From: Cydia pomonella
Taxonomy: Eukaryota; Arthropoda; Insecta; Lepidoptera; Tortricidae
DNA length: 64,000 nt
Assembly: GCF_033807575.1 (NCBI RefSeq)
Contig: NC_084716.1
Span: 7,316,001-7,380,000 of the forward strand
Reading direction: 5' to 3'
Part shown: positions 1-10,985 of the stretch, in pieces
How positions within the stretch are numbered: position 1 is the first letter of the stretch
Layout of the letters: every line of letters starts with the position of its first letter
Translations under genes and position numbers: made by a program
The notes under the pieces: generated by a model
What the model was told of the DNA's origin: nothing
What the model saw: the letters and a program-made list of their open reading frames with translations, nothing else
The model's database searches: none

Positions 1-589
1 AATTTTTTGAGAAAATGAATGACGTTCGACGACGCATTTTAAATTATTCACATGCACACAGCGGTTAACTATAGTTCGAGAATGGCGTAGGAGCTATTTT
101 AGCATTTTTTAAAGGTTACATTTAGGTATTAAATACAAATTACAACGAAAGCTACTGCTTTATTTCGTAACTCCTTTAAAGTGTTCCATTCCGTCCATCA
201 AAAAATACCAGTAAAAGCCGTTTACAATATAAATAAAAACAAAACAGCCGTACCCGCAGTCATAAATCCAGTGTCACGTCAACAGAGCCGCAAGGGTCCA
301 ACATTAGGTAAATCCACCGCTGGCTTTGATTCCTTCTCAATAGGGAATTTATTCGCACCCGGTCGGATTAAAGGGTTTTTCGCGTATTGAAAGAGCAGAT
401 TATAGTAGCCCCGTTACGCGTGAATTGTAAGCAATCCTGTTATTTAACTTATAGGGATGTAGGTAATCCGCTACCGGTTAAAGCGGCAGGAAAGGGGACG
501 GCCGCTTCTTCATACAAACGTAGTCCTCATTTTCCTCTCTGAATATTGATATTATGGAAAGTATTTTTTCATAATTTTATGTATATTGA
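1..589. other. no gene recognised
   Basis: AT-rich sequence. No coding exon, RNA gene or repeat could be assigned. Short open frames here have no recognisable domain and are no longer than chance predicts. Confidence 0.5.
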
Positions 590-850
590 CCATTAGCTAT
601 GCCTCTACGTTTGACTATTTTCGATTTTTTTATTATTATAAGCGAAAATCAGATTTCATACAAATAAAAATTCGAGTTTTAGTTCTAAGTATGGGGACCC
701 CCAAATTTTATTGTTTTTTTCTATTTTTGTGTGAAAATCTTAATGCGGTTCACAGAATACATCTACTTACCAAGTTTCAACAGTATAGTTCTTATAGTTT
801 CGGAAAAAAGTGGCTGTGACGGACAGACAGACATGACGAATCCATAACAG
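590..850 (-). repeat. degenerate M-type interspersed repeat (GTCT-associated)
   Basis: The segment ends with a GACGGACAGACAGACATGAC run (about 817-836), the reverse complement of the TGTCCGTCTGTCTG core of the M elements at 8187 and 42848. The AT-rich part before it, with the phrase AAGTTTCAACAGTATAGTTC, matches my recollection of a common lepidopteran repeat of this type. The element is partial and its outer ends are not defined. It has no coding capacity. Confidence 0.5.
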
Positions 851-1587
851 ATGTAAAAGGTCTCCAAGAAATGAATTCTATAAATAATTAAAAGACAAGA
901 AATTAAATCAGACAAACAGACAAGTACCGAATGAAGTGTCTCACGTTAATGCCACTCGAAAGTAAAGTTATATACTTATAACGTTAAATGTAGCCCGTGT
1001 AAACAGACCGGTCTCCACAAGAAGCACCAGTTCACGAGCATGACGCGTATCTCAGCCATCGCCTCCCTCAAAGTTCATTCGGGAAAGTGGCGACTCGATC
1101 AACGACGCCACCTTAAGCAAAAACTTTTAAGCGAGCATTCATTTATCTGAAAGCTATAATAAAAATATTGCATTTATAATATAAGGTTCAAAATAAAGAT
1201 AAAAGGTATAAGGCACACATACCGATGTATCAATGACAATATCATTTAATATTTACTAAAATACTATATCAGACCTATAGACTGAATGAGGCTTTCATTC
1301 AAATTTCAATGTTAGTTGAACCGTCATCATAGGGATATTTTAAGATGAACCGCTGGAAAAGACATGAAAAGACGTAATGCATTAAGAACAAATTTTGAGG
1401 GTTTCGAAGACGTTCCTTTCAGATCCGAGTTATCATCAAAGTAATGGAATATAGCACTTTATGTAGATAGTGCTTTTAACTATGTTGTCACTTATTTGGT
1501 AAATAGGCCGCTGCCGCTATTTTTATAGTACTTATGTTTTAAATCAACAGTTTAATTTAATTGAAAGTTTATATATATTTGATGAAA
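851..1587. other. no gene recognised
   Basis: Anonymous AT-rich sequence with no supported exon, RNA or repeat copy. Confidence 0.5.
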
Positions 1588-1837
1588 TGTCTGGCCTAGT
1601 AGGTAGTGACCCTGCCTATGAAGCCGATGGTTCCAGGTTCAAATACTAGTAAGGGAATTTATTTGTGTGATGAGCGCGATTATTCGTTCCTGAGTCATGG
1701 GTGTTTTCTATGTATTTAAGTATTTATATATTTCATATATATTATATCGTTGTCTAACCCACAACACAAGCTCTGCTTTATTGAGCTTAATGTGGGACTT
1801 AGTCAATTTGTGTAATAAAGTTCTATATTTATTGATT
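1588..1837 (+). mobile_element. SINE-A copy 1 (tRNA-derived SINE)
   Basis: It begins with the family head TGTCTGGCCTAGTAGGTAGT. This contains a pol III A-box-like stretch (TGGCCTAGTAGG), followed by a B-box-like GGTTCAAATACT. The body holds the family phrases GAGTCATGGGTGTTTTCTAT and GACTTAGTCAATTTGTGTAA and runs into an AT-rich tail. Six other copies lie in this window (5101, 20870, 37010, 38228, 44872, 61945), so it is a genuine dispersed family. This copy is diverged in the B-box. SINE-B copy 1 is inserted in its tail, so SINE-A copy 1 is the older insertion. Confidence 0.9.
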
Positions 1838-1855
1838 ATATATTTATTATAAATA
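1838..1855. repeat. left target-site duplication of SINE-B copy 1
   Basis: The 18-bp sequence ATATATTTATTATAAATA is repeated exactly at 2181-2198, flanking SINE-B copy 1. A perfect, AT-rich duplication of this length is what LINE-machinery retroposition leaves. Confidence 0.85.
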
Positions 1856-2180
1856 GAAGCGCTGGTGGCCTAGCGGTAAGAGCGTGCGACTTGCAATCCG
1901 GAGGTCGCGGGTTCAAACCCCGGCTCGTACCAATGAGTTTTTCGGAACTTATGTCCGAAATATCACTTGATATTTACCAGTCTCTTTTCGGTGAAGGAAA
2001 AATATCGTGAGGAAACCGGACTAATCCCAACAAGGCCTAGTTTACCGTCTGGGTTGGAAGGTCAGATGGCAGTCGCTTTCGTAAAAACTAGTGCCTACGC
2101 CAAATCTTGGGATTAGTTGTCAAGCGAACCCCAGGCTCCCATGAGCCGTGGCAAAATGCTGGGACAACGCGAGGAAGAAG
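1856..2180 (+). mobile_element. SINE-B copy 1 (tRNA-derived SINE, full length)
   Basis: The head is tRNA-like: A-box TGGCCTAGCGGTAAGAGC, then B-box GGGTTCAAACCCCGGC. The SINE-specific body carries GAGTTTTTCGGAACTTATG, TCGGTGAAGGAAAAATATCG and a conserved 3' part ending GGGACAACGCGAGGAAGAAG. It is about 325 bp and bounded by a perfect 18-bp target-site duplication (1838-1855 and 2181-2198). Other copies lie at 17760 (fragment), 49001, 49551/50111, 61395 (3' fragment) and 62452. SINEs encode no protein and rely on a partner LINE; the 3' end presumably mimics that LINE's tail. Confidence 0.95.
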
Positions 2181-2198
2181 ATATATTTATTATAAATA
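2181..2198. repeat. right target-site duplication of SINE-B copy 1
   Basis: Exact repeat of 1838-1855. Confidence 0.85.
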
Positions 2199-3857
2199 AA
2201 ATGAGGTAATTAGCTTCATAAAAAAACTCGACTATTAAATCTTACGAGAGGATTTGAGCAAGCGAGTATTACAATGAAATACTGATAATCCGCTTGATCC
2301 ATATGGATATGCTCAAAAGAGTTGTTTGTCAATCCTTAAGGTATTTATCAAGTTAATTCATACGCGATTAAGCCCCACCTTATTGAATAATAATATCTAA
2401 TACGTAACTAAAACCATTTGTTTTTAAAATTCAAATTATATATTTCAAACATAAATACACCTTATCTTACTTCCTTTTTTCCGCCCAGATTGTGTCAAAC
2501 TTTTACCAAAACAAATTCAAAAATCAAACAAAGACAACACACGAACTACACACGATATTAGGTACTTTCAAAACTTCCCCTTTTACGTCGCCACATCTGC
2601 CACTCGAAACAAGATTCGAAACTTTTCTCCGTCTCTTTCTATGCACAATGGTAGAACTATAGAATGAGAAGGACAAGAGTTAAGTTTCGAAGTTTCCGGA
2701 TTCTTTGTTTAGTCCCAAGAGGTGAAATTTGCATAAGGACTTGTAAAAGAAACGTGTGGTTCAGTTCAAGAGAGACTGCTTGTGTTTGTGGTTGATGGTA
2801 CTTAGTCAACGGTGTAATGCATGAGAGCCTAAATTGATTTATATATGAGGGTCATACACATTTTTTTAACAAACTCGTTTGCGTCTTTCCTATATACATC
2901 GCAAAGTTAAGGGAACCTAAAGCTATAAGTCTGTATCTTTAGGTATTTAAAATAAAGTAAACAAAATCTACCCTCAAATGGCACCTTAAGGCAGCTGAGG
3001 GTAGATGAAAACATTACATGATCTAATAATGTAGGTTTAAAGTCAGGTCGTTCAGTGACAGATCCAGGCGGTTTTGTATTTGGATGGTTAACCAATAAAT
3101 ATTAAAACTACCCGAAAATGTACAAATTGTTTGTTTACCTTTTTTTAAATACCTAAAAATACAGACTTATAATTATTACGCGGCACCTTTACAGGCGGGA
3201 TACATTTTTTCAGTCTCAAATAAGAAAAACGGGATATGTATGTACTAGAGTCGTTAACTTTGTATTGTTTTGTCCACAGAAGTGACCTTTTTTTTATAAG
3301 ATGTATGACCCATTAATGTTTTATTCAACGACCTCTTTTAGTCTTGTTTTCATTTCGATAAGTTCGTCCTATTAATCAAACTAGGAACGATCACAGACTG
3401 ATTCATTTAGAGCTCAAGCGAATTTGGCTGTCAATACTAACGGTATGAAATGTTCAATGTAAAGTACGAGTAAACCCTAAATGGCTCAATAATTCAAGTC
3501 CGTGGCTGTACCGAATATCTGCAAAAATGACAATTTTAGAAAACTTGATTTAAATATTTGACTAATCGTATTAACGTAACGTACTTTCAGCGTAAAACAG
3601 TATGAAGAATCCCTAGCATAATATCTACTAATTCCTACAAATATTTTAAAATGCAAAAGAAACTCTGTCTGTTACCTTTTTATGCTTAAGCTGCTGAACA
3701 GATTTAGATTTAATTTTGAAATTTTTTTAGTATGGAGAAATTACATTTTGAAATTCTGTATGGTGAAAGTTTGAAGCCCTAGACAGGGCATACTATTTAT
3801 ATAGTTTTTATCCATCATCATCATCATCCCACGCAGAAAAAGTCACAGACAGAAGCT
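2199..3857. other. no gene recognised
   Basis: Anonymous AT-rich sequence. The phrase TTGTCCACAGAAGTGAC near 3270 recurs near 50735 (TTGTCCACAGAAGTGACATT) and may mark an old dispersed repeat, but the flanks do not align well enough to call an element. Confidence 0.45.
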
Positions 3858-4183
3858 CGGTCTACCCTCATTCGACAAAAAGTCTAGATCATGAATTTGT
3901 ATTTTTCGATGGAGAAAAAGTTGATATTTACATGAATACTATATATAGTAGACTTTAATCGATCGGGATATAAACCGTGATTACCTTTTATATTGTTTTT
4001 GAGCTCCCGATATTTCGTCGCAGTTACATGCATCTTGTTCACGGGTAACTGGAGATAGCGGGTGCGTGTCAAAGTTGTGTAGACCGCGCTCGGTCTACCC
4101 TCATTCGACAAAAAGTCTAGATCATGAATTTGTATTTTTGGATGGAGAAAAAGTTGATATTTACATGAATACTATATATAGTA
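3858..4183. repeat. partial tandem duplication with 95-bp direct repeats
   Basis: Positions 3858-3950 and 4089-4183 are the same roughly 95-bp block, starting CTCGGTCTACCCTCATTCGA and ending ATGAATACTATATATAGTA, with about one substitution (TTTTTCGATGG versus TTTTTGGATGG). The repeats are 231 bp apart. The 138 bp between them (3951-4088) includes TTCACGGGTAACTGGAGATA, which resembles a dispersed lepidopteran repeat on the minus strand; that link is recalled, not tested. After 4183 the two units diverge. Confidence 0.85.
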
Positions 4184-4259
4184 CAAACAAATAAGGCTTT
4201 AACGGGATTCAAACCCTGAATCTCCACCTTCGTAGGCCGAACTTGAAAACCCTTATCTC

Positions 4260-5100
4260 CTTTTACGGTTGTGTGAATCCATTCACTTATAATTTGTTCC
4301 ATTTCTCACTTTTAAAGCGTGCTCTATACCCGAAGACAACGGGTACTCTGTTTAAAAGCCGAATATTTCGAATCTGACATAATTTCACATTCTATTAGAA
4401 CAACTGGAATTTTTATAAGTCCGTAGCTCTATATTCCATTAAGTTTACGGTTTTTCCGTACAAACTCGAATGTTCTGAAGATTGTAAAAAAATATATAAA
4501 AATCTGACAAGCTACAAAAAAACGACGATGAGAAATGCTTAAATGCCACCAGTGAATAAAGCGTCTCATGTTTTAAAAATGCAGCAAGTATCTTCCATGA
4601 AAAATTCTGCAGAATTTTAATAAGCATTGTTAGTCATAAAACAAGAGTAAGCTTATGTATTTAACCTACTTCAAAAAAAGGAGGAGGTTCTCAATTAATT
4701 CGGAATCTTTAGAAAAAAAGTATGTTGACCGATTACTCGGAGGCTATCAAAATGATTTCGAAAATGTTGTTATTGTTTCTATTGGTGCCTACGCTTTCTA
4801 ATTGGTCCCAATGTTTGGATCGGATGTCCGTCTCCTGGATATGAATCGAGGGAACTCCCACATTTTACAAGCATATTAATAGCAAGTTTAGTATGCTTAA
4901 AGTAAAACCTGCATTAGCTCCCGAAAAGTACTTTTTTGCGAAGAAGACCTGCCGACGAAGATCATAAAACAATGGCATTTGAAACTCTGTAGTAATAGTT
5001 TCTTTTGTTAAAAATTATTTTGTGTAATATTTCTCATACCTAGGCGACTTTTCTACCGTGACGGTAAAATGTTTTCGGTAATAGCCTAGTACCGACGACT
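4260..5100. other. no gene recognised
   Basis: Anonymous AT-rich sequence with no supported feature. Confidence 0.45.
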
Positions 5101-5370
5101 TTTGACGACCGGTCTGGCCTAGTGGGTAGTGACCCTGCCTATGAAGCTGATGGTCCCGGGTTCAAATCCTGGTAAGAGCATATATTTGTGTGATAAACAC
5201 GGATATTTGTTTCTGTCATGGGTGTTTATATGTATTTAAGTATTTATAATTATAATATATTATATATATCGTTGTATAGGTACCTACAACACAAGCCTTA
5301 TTGAGCTTACTGTGGGGCTTAGTCAATTTGTGTAATAATGTCCTATAATATTTATATTTATTTATTTACC
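5101..5370 (+). mobile_element. SINE-A copy 2
   Basis: This is one of the better preserved copies. It starts TTTGACGACCGGTCTGGCCT, has the A-box-like GGCCTAGTGGGTAGTG and a clear B-box GGGTTCAAATCC, then the conserved body (GTCATGGGTGTTTATATG, CTTAGTCAATTTGTGTAATA) and a tail of ATTTATTT units. It is an internal-promoter retroposon with no coding capacity. Confidence 0.93.
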
Positions 5371-6116
5371 TATTTAAGCTTCTTAAACAGAAATGGGGTC
5401 CAGTCTTAGAAAAGTTTTAATACGTTTGCGTTCTGAAAAACTGGTGAAGTTTTGTGAGGACTAATACGTTCAGTGGTCAACATTGAGAGAAAGCCTTTTC
5501 TAGTTTTTATGTTAGTACATACGTTTAACTCCTGCTTATAAGATTTTAAACTGAGTAACCATAAAAGAAACGGCACGATGTTACATTTTTAGTATTACTT
5601 ATATTTAGGGGTCTTGACTCTTGGTAAACAGAAGACGAACGGACAGACAAATAGACAGCCGTACATGGCAAAATAGAAAGGATTGGTTGTTGCTTGCTGA
5701 ATTCTCAAATTGTAGGAAAATTGAATAAAAATACGTAATAAGTTGTCTCCATTAATTCGAAATAATGTGTGTGACTACAATGAATCTTTCTTCTCAATAT
5801 TTCTATATTGTATGTAATATGACGAATGAATCCCACAGAAGCGTTAAAGTGAAACGTTTTAGATAAAGCAAGGCACAGATGTGACAGCAGATGGGCAAAC
5901 TTGACTGATGGTCGCTGTTTTCTACGTAATAAAGGCCTAGGAACACTGGAAGTACTGTGGCGTTATGCCGTTTTTGCGAGGGTGTGCAGAAAGGTCGGCA
6001 TGCCCTTAGGGAAACGAGTCCTATGCTCGCCAAGCTTGAATCCGACGAAAAAGCGGTTTGTCGGTTGAGCGATGTTTGTGTTAAAGATTGATTTCACTTT
6101 TGGCGTCTACATATTT
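5371..6116. other. no gene recognised
   Basis: Anonymous sequence. A short GACGAACGGACAGACAAATAGACAG stretch near 5633-5657 recalls the GTCT-associated repeats but is too short to assign. Confidence 0.4.
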
Positions 6117-6262
6117 TTTGCAAGCTTTTATTTAACTTGCAACGTATGTATGCATGTATGTATGTTTGTACGGGTCAAATCTTGCAAGTGAAATTTGACC
6201 AAATTCCCGGTTTCCGATGAAGCTGAAAATTCACATACAATAATATTATGGTACCATAGGAA
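6117..6262 (+). repeat. dispersed repeat N, copy 1 (ATGT-associated)
   Basis: The block has AAGCTTTTATTTAACTTGCA, a short (ATGT)n run, then ATTTGACCAAATTCCCGGTT and CCGATGAAGCTGAAAATTCA. The inverse of these phrases is found at 59520-59645 (CAGCTTTATCGGAAATCGGG, GTGGGTCAAATTTTGCAC, GCAAGTTAAATAAAAG). Two copies in opposite orientation support a dispersed element of about 130-150 bp. Its class is unknown. Confidence 0.7.
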
Positions 6263-6507
6263 CTCTGTCATCATCGCAACCTACTTAAATTTGTTTGGGT
6301 ATTTTTAAGGAAAATATTTCTAGTTTGTAATTCATAATTTAAATCGATGGTATTAATAATTGTTCTTAACATAATATTTGTTGTTGTTGTAACATTGTGT
6401 TAGTTGTTGCTATTTCGTTATTAAATATCGCTGAGATGGGTGCTGATGAGTGTTGTGGTAAGCCTAGGAAAATCTTGCAGGCCGAAAAATTGAAAAGAAA
6501 ATCGGTT

Positions 6508-6585
6508 AAGTTTTCTTGAATAAAGTATGAATTAATTCGGTAGTGTATGGTACCTAATTAATTCACACTTTATTCAAGAAAACTT
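6508..6585. repeat. short hairpin, 30-bp arms
   Basis: 6508-6537 (AAGTTTTCTTGAATAAAGTA onward) is the near-perfect inverse of 6556-6585 (ending TTTATTCAAGAAAACTT), with an 18-nt spacer. It could be the remnant of a MITE or a chance palindrome in AT-rich DNA; the arm length favours a real inverted repeat. Confidence 0.75.
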
Positions 6586-7303
6586 TACGAGCGCAAGTTT
6601 TATGTGATAACGGGTTTAGAAGAAATAATACGAGGTTTAGAATATTTTTGTGTCGTTTAACCTTTTTTACTGTTTCTATCAACAAACGCCTTCCGGTAAT
6701 TAGCAAATCAAAACCCAACATTACTTATATCCTACCCGCCGCCGACTTACGTACTGAAAATTCTGACAAAGCATTTCAACGTCAATTACGAACTTTTTAT
6801 TTAGAAACCCACTATACGAATATATGGACTTATTGTACAGGTTTTTTGAATTCGATTTTAAGTTGACTTTATTGGAGATTTTGTATGATTTTTTATTTAA
6901 TATATTGCTCTTAGTTTTTAAGATGACGGTCATTATGGGATTAATTCGTAATTTTTAAGTTGACATGATTTTACATTGTTTACCTATTTATTATTTTGCA
7001 TTGTTTCTATTTTACACATTTAAATTGTTTTATATTTACGACGATCATAATATTAATTCGTGAAGATTGACATATCATAAACTATACCGTAATTTATGAT
7101 TATGAAATAAATAAAATACAATCATATTTATTTACATCTATCTGGGTATCTTTACCTAGTTTAACCAGGTTTGTGAGAATTATTTTTTAAGCATAGTTTT
7201 AGAACGATTACTTAAGAAAGCCTCTGCCCGGCCGTAGAAGCCGCTGATAAGACGAAAAGATTCGTTTGCGTATGATGTTACTCAGCTTATTTAGTAAATA
7301 GTA
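6586..7303. other. no gene recognised
   Basis: Anonymous AT-rich sequence; overlapping short frames on both strands have no recognisable domain. Confidence 0.4.
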
Positions 7304-7521
7304 TACTCAGGGATCGGAACGGGGTTTTTTTGCAAAAACTTCGAAATAACTATATATTTTGGTTTATTTTATACTCCAAATGTAGGACTCAGTTGTGTTT
7401 TTAGATAACGACTTCGTATTAAGTATTAAATTGCCCAATTAAAAATGAAATAATTAACAAAGAACGAAAAAATACCGTTTTCGTTCCCATACAAAAAATA
7501 CCGGTTTTCGATCCCTGAGTA
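7304..7521. mobile_element. 218-bp MITE with TA-flanked terminal inverted repeats
   Basis: The left end is TA-CTCAGGGATCGGAA; the right end, reverse complemented, reads TA-CTCAGGGATCGAAA. The interior is non-coding and AT-rich. A TA duplication with short TIRs suggests mobilisation by a Tc1/mariner-type transposase, but the class is inferred only from the ends. Confidence 0.8.
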
Positions 7522-8186
7522 AAATTACCTACCGTACCTTGTTTAGCCATATATTCTGTTCAATTAATTACAAACAATTAATAAAGTTACACCTTTTTTA
7601 TTAAATTAATTTTGCATATATATGGGCATTTGATTTACACCATCATATCCTCTAAAGATATGACAGCCTATAAAGTTAAAATTATTAAGTTAAGCTTTAT
7701 ATACTTAATAAAGGGAGTAAATAGGGCCTAATTTACGCATATAGAAAATATGACATTCTTGTTCTGAAAAAAATACTCAGGTGATTTTAGTACAAATGCG
7801 AAATACACGTGCCCGAGTAAAGTAAAATACCGTATTAGATGCTTACGACTTATTCGCAATATCAAATCCAAGATAAATTATTTACATTTCGTTAAACCTC
7901 ATATCTAGAAAACTATATTGACACATGTAAAACATAATAAAAACTTATAAATAATAAATTTGGCCTAAGTCGAAGTCGCTCGGTAGGGTGCCCAGAAAAC
8001 TGGTCGCATTGCCCCGCTGGGTGGCTGATCGACTGAGCAAAATATTGGCCAGCCCTCTTGTCACCAGAAGCCTCTGTGAGCCTCCCTAAACCTGAATATG
8101 AATAATTTTCCAGTAATAAAAATAGCAAAATTTTTGGGAACAAATCAAATTATTTTTCTTTTCATGAAATATTTTTGATTTGTATG
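7522..8186. other. no gene recognised
   Basis: Mostly anonymous. 7965-8090 is locally GC-richer but has no domain or second copy here. Confidence 0.4.
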
Positions 8187-8245
8187 TTTTTAAGGTTCCG
8201 TAGCCAAATGGCATAAAACGGAACCCTTATAGTTTCGCCATGTCC

Positions 8246-8308
<63 letters not shown>

Positions 8309-8912
8309 CGAGGCTTTGCTCCGTGGTCGTTAGTGCTAGAAAGCTGAAATTTGGCATGGATATATAAATCAATAAAGCCGACAAAGTCGTACAATAAAAT
8401 CTAAAAATTTTACCCTACACGTAAAGTGGGGGTGAAATTTTTTTTTCGCTTCATCCCTAGAGTGTGGGTTATCGTTGGAAAGGTCTTTCAAAACTAATAG
8501 GGGTTTTCAAGAAACATTTTTTGATAAAGTGAATATATTCGGAGATAATCGCTCCGAAAGAAAAAAAAATGTGTCCCCCCCCTCTAACTTTTGAACCATA
8601 GGTCCAAAAATATGAAAAAAAAATCGTGGAAGTAGAGCTTAAGAAAGACATTGAATGAAAACTATAGCGGACATGATCAGTTTAGCTGTTTTTGAGTTAT
8701 CGCAAAAAGTTTTCCCTTCATAGTAAAAAGACTTATTTTAATTAGGTACTGATTATGCAAATTTGCCTATTTGTTTAACTCAGGTGAAAGGTATCGTTTC
8801 ATCCCTTGGTTAACAACTTACTATACTTTAAGCTCCAGTTTAGCTTATTGTGACGGAAGAGTAACTACGGAACCCTACACTGAGCGTGGCCCGACATGCT
8901 CTTGGCCGGTTA
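8187..8912 (+). mobile_element. M element copy 1, full length, with (TCTG)n core
   Basis: A 726-bp element that starts TTTTTAAGGTTCCGTAGCC, carries a long TCTG microsatellite (about 8246-8308), then an AT-rich body, and ends TACGGAACCCTACACTGAGC followed by GTGGCCCGACATGCTCTTGG and CCGGTTATT. A nearly colinear copy lies at 42848-43565; differences are scattered substitutions, a small indel and a shorter TCTG array there. Subterminal AGGGTTCCGTA and TACGGAACCCT form an inverted repeat. It encodes no protein: minus-strand frames rich in T-D-R-Q repeats are just translations of the microsatellite. Its transposition class cannot be decided from the ends. Confidence 0.9.
8246..8308 (+). repeat. 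(TCTG)n microsatellite, about 15 units
   Basis: Uninterrupted TCTG/GTCT repeats within M element copy 1. The same site in copy 2 (42906-42944) has about 10 units, so the array length changed after the copies separated. Confidence 0.95.
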
Positions 8913-10385
8913 TTAAGTAGTCTCATTACTATACCTATAAATAATAAACTGAAATCCGTCCTTCACCACTGAAGGGCTTCGTAACTTTTTCTTTAATTCC
9001 TATATGACATCTATTGCAGTTTATAAAACCAAAAATCACAATTTGCTTTTATTCTTACTGCTATTCTGACTTTTTTTTTATTAACACATTCCGCTTGATG
9101 TTTATTTGCTGCGGGTGTATGTTTTTATCTTACAGCTTTGCTGCATTAAAAAAATCTACATCGGCGCCGGTTTTAGCCGCTACAAGTTTATAATTACAAT
9201 TCAATAAAAAAATAGAACAGAAAACAAAAAAGTATTTGTTTTTCTAGGCTTTATGAGTTATGTTATTTATTTCATTTATATGCACTGGTCTCCTGCTAAG
9301 TATAAAGTAGGTCAAGTGCTGGAGCAACACGTGAAAGGCAATGCATTTTAATAAGGAACATAAAAAGGCTTACAGGAGCCTTTTTAAGCTTGCTGCACAC
9401 TGCTTTTGTTTTTTTCTAACTTAAGCTCTGCTCGTGAAACGTTAAAATAACGCAATTACGAGGAGCAATCATAACCTTTTTTAACAGAAGAAAAGTAATT
9501 TAAATGTTAAATAGGTAAAATATGTCAGGATTTCAATTTGTAGCCCTATAAATTTAACTGACGCGGTTAGCAAGAAGTTATTATGGTCAAATACGGTCTG
9601 TTTGGCTTCGGTGCACGAAACTAATTTATATACCGTGTTTTTATTGAATTCCGTTAACCCTTGTAGTTAGTATAGGTAAGTAATTTTAAGCAAACTAAAT
9701 TGCATAGTAGATTTTTTTAAATGGTTTTTCTTTTATTTCTTTTTTTTAAATAAAATATAAGAGTTGTTGTAACACAACCAAGCAATTGAAAACTGTGACA
9801 TATCAATGTAATTTCGCTAAGTGTATTCCTGTGGCGCCGCTCCAATGGGTGCGGGACATAATACTTGACAGTTGACAGCTGCCAAGTAATATCAAGATAT
9901 CGTCCCATGTACTAAAAAAAATTAACCATGTCGTACGTTGGCACCGGTTGTATTCCGCCCACCAATTCGAACATAGCCAATTTAACGCCAAGACAAGAAT
10001 CCTGGCAGATTTTTTGTATTTACAGCCATAATAAAATGCTCTTGAGACTCGTTGTGGTTCTTAAATAAGTGCTTTTTAATATACTCACACTTGACTTTGC
10101 ACGTACTTAATAGGGCAATTTAACTTAAATGGTACTTATAAATTACGCAAATTTTGCTACAAAATTATGCGTAATTTCACGTCTAGAGGAGTATTAAGGT
10201 CATATCTAATTATGTAATCGGTGTTTTATGTATTGATAAAGTAATAAGCCTTTTACGCTAAAATGAAGAAGGTTAACGTTTTAAGTAATATTATTTTTCT
10301 CAAACTTGCATTTTGAAATGTTGACATGACTTACTTCAAATTAGGTCCGGAAAAACTACGTATCCGCTGCGATGAGTGAAGGTGA
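8913..10385. other. no gene recognised
   Basis: Anonymous AT-rich sequence with no supported exon or repeat copy. Confidence 0.45.
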
Positions 10386-10825
10386 TATTTATTTTATTTA
10401 TTTAAACTTTATTGCACACATAAAGAAAAATGTACAAATGGCGAACTTAATGCCAAAAGGCATTCTCTACCAGTCAACCATTGGGTCAAACAGAGACATT
10501 TGTGTATGTTGGTGCAGGAAACAATAATAACAAATAATAAGGAAAAAATTAAACGTGAAGTCAAATAATATTAAAAATATATAAATAGTTAAATACTAGG
10601 TACTACTTATATAATGTATAAAAGATAGACTAATACATATAATTATGTACATATACATGATGGTGAACCTTATTTAAGTTCTTCTGACAGAAGATGCTTG
10701 CGAAGTAGTCGTTTGAAAACGGGTTTGCTTGGGGCTTGTCGAATAAAGAGAGGGAGGGAATTCCAGAGACGGATTGCCTCAACGGCGAAAGATACTGATA
10801 TGTCAAGGAATTTCATATAGCCTTA
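10386..10825 (-). mobile_element. 5'-truncated LINE, 3' end (CR1/L2-like), copy 1
   Basis: Read on the minus strand, this holds the last codons of a reverse-transcriptase ORF (10670-10822), then a roughly 280-bp 3' UTR with GACTGGTAGAGAATGCC, GGCATTAAGTTCGCCATTTG and GTGCAATAAAGTTTAAATAA, ending in AAATA repeats. The 3' tail recurs at 17917 (+), 20128 (+) and 36487 (-), so it is a dispersed LINE family. Truncation at the 5' end is usual for target-primed reverse transcription. Confidence 0.85.
10670..10822 (-). pseudogene. LINE reverse-transcriptase C-terminal fragment
   Basis: The minus-strand frame reads ...SVSFAVEAIRLWNSLP, a short polar stretch, then FKRLLRKHLLSEELK and a TAA stop at 10672-10670. 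The LWNSLP...FK..L...LL pattern is typical of the C-terminal ends of CR1/L2-type non-LTR retrotransposon proteins. An in-frame stop precedes the readable part, so only the last 45 or so residues survive. It is a dead fragment of a transposon gene, not a host gene; the clade assignment is tentative. Confidence 0.75.
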
Positions 10826-10967
10826 CACACCTAGGCCTGTGAAGCAACCTTCTTTTGTTTTTAAACGTCAAATTGTGATACAACGTTGGTATTCAACCAT
10901 CAAATAGTAGTAGATTTGTTATTTGTTTTTAGCTGTGTAAACCTACGAATAAAAAAAAATGACTACA

Positions 10968-10985
10968 ATTTTTTTTTCGTTGCAG
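10968..10985 (+). promoter_or_regulatory. splice acceptor of the candidate terminal exon
   Basis: A run of T with one C, then GTTGCAG immediately before the open stretch; a strong match to an insect 3' splice site. It is meaningful only if the exon is real. Confidence 0.45.

Noticed and set aside
1870..1940. tRNA gene at the heads of SINE-B copies
   Set aside because: A- and B-boxes are good, but the sequence continues into a conserved SINE body bounded by target duplications and recurs in several copies.
4190..4260. tRNA-like minus-strand sequence with a B-box-like GGTTTGAATCC
   Set aside because: No A-box at the right distance and no cloverleaf; too weak.
8190..8384. Minus-strand frame with T-D-R-Q repeats (also at 42851-43144)
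   Set aside because: It is the translation of the TCTG microsatellite within the M elements.
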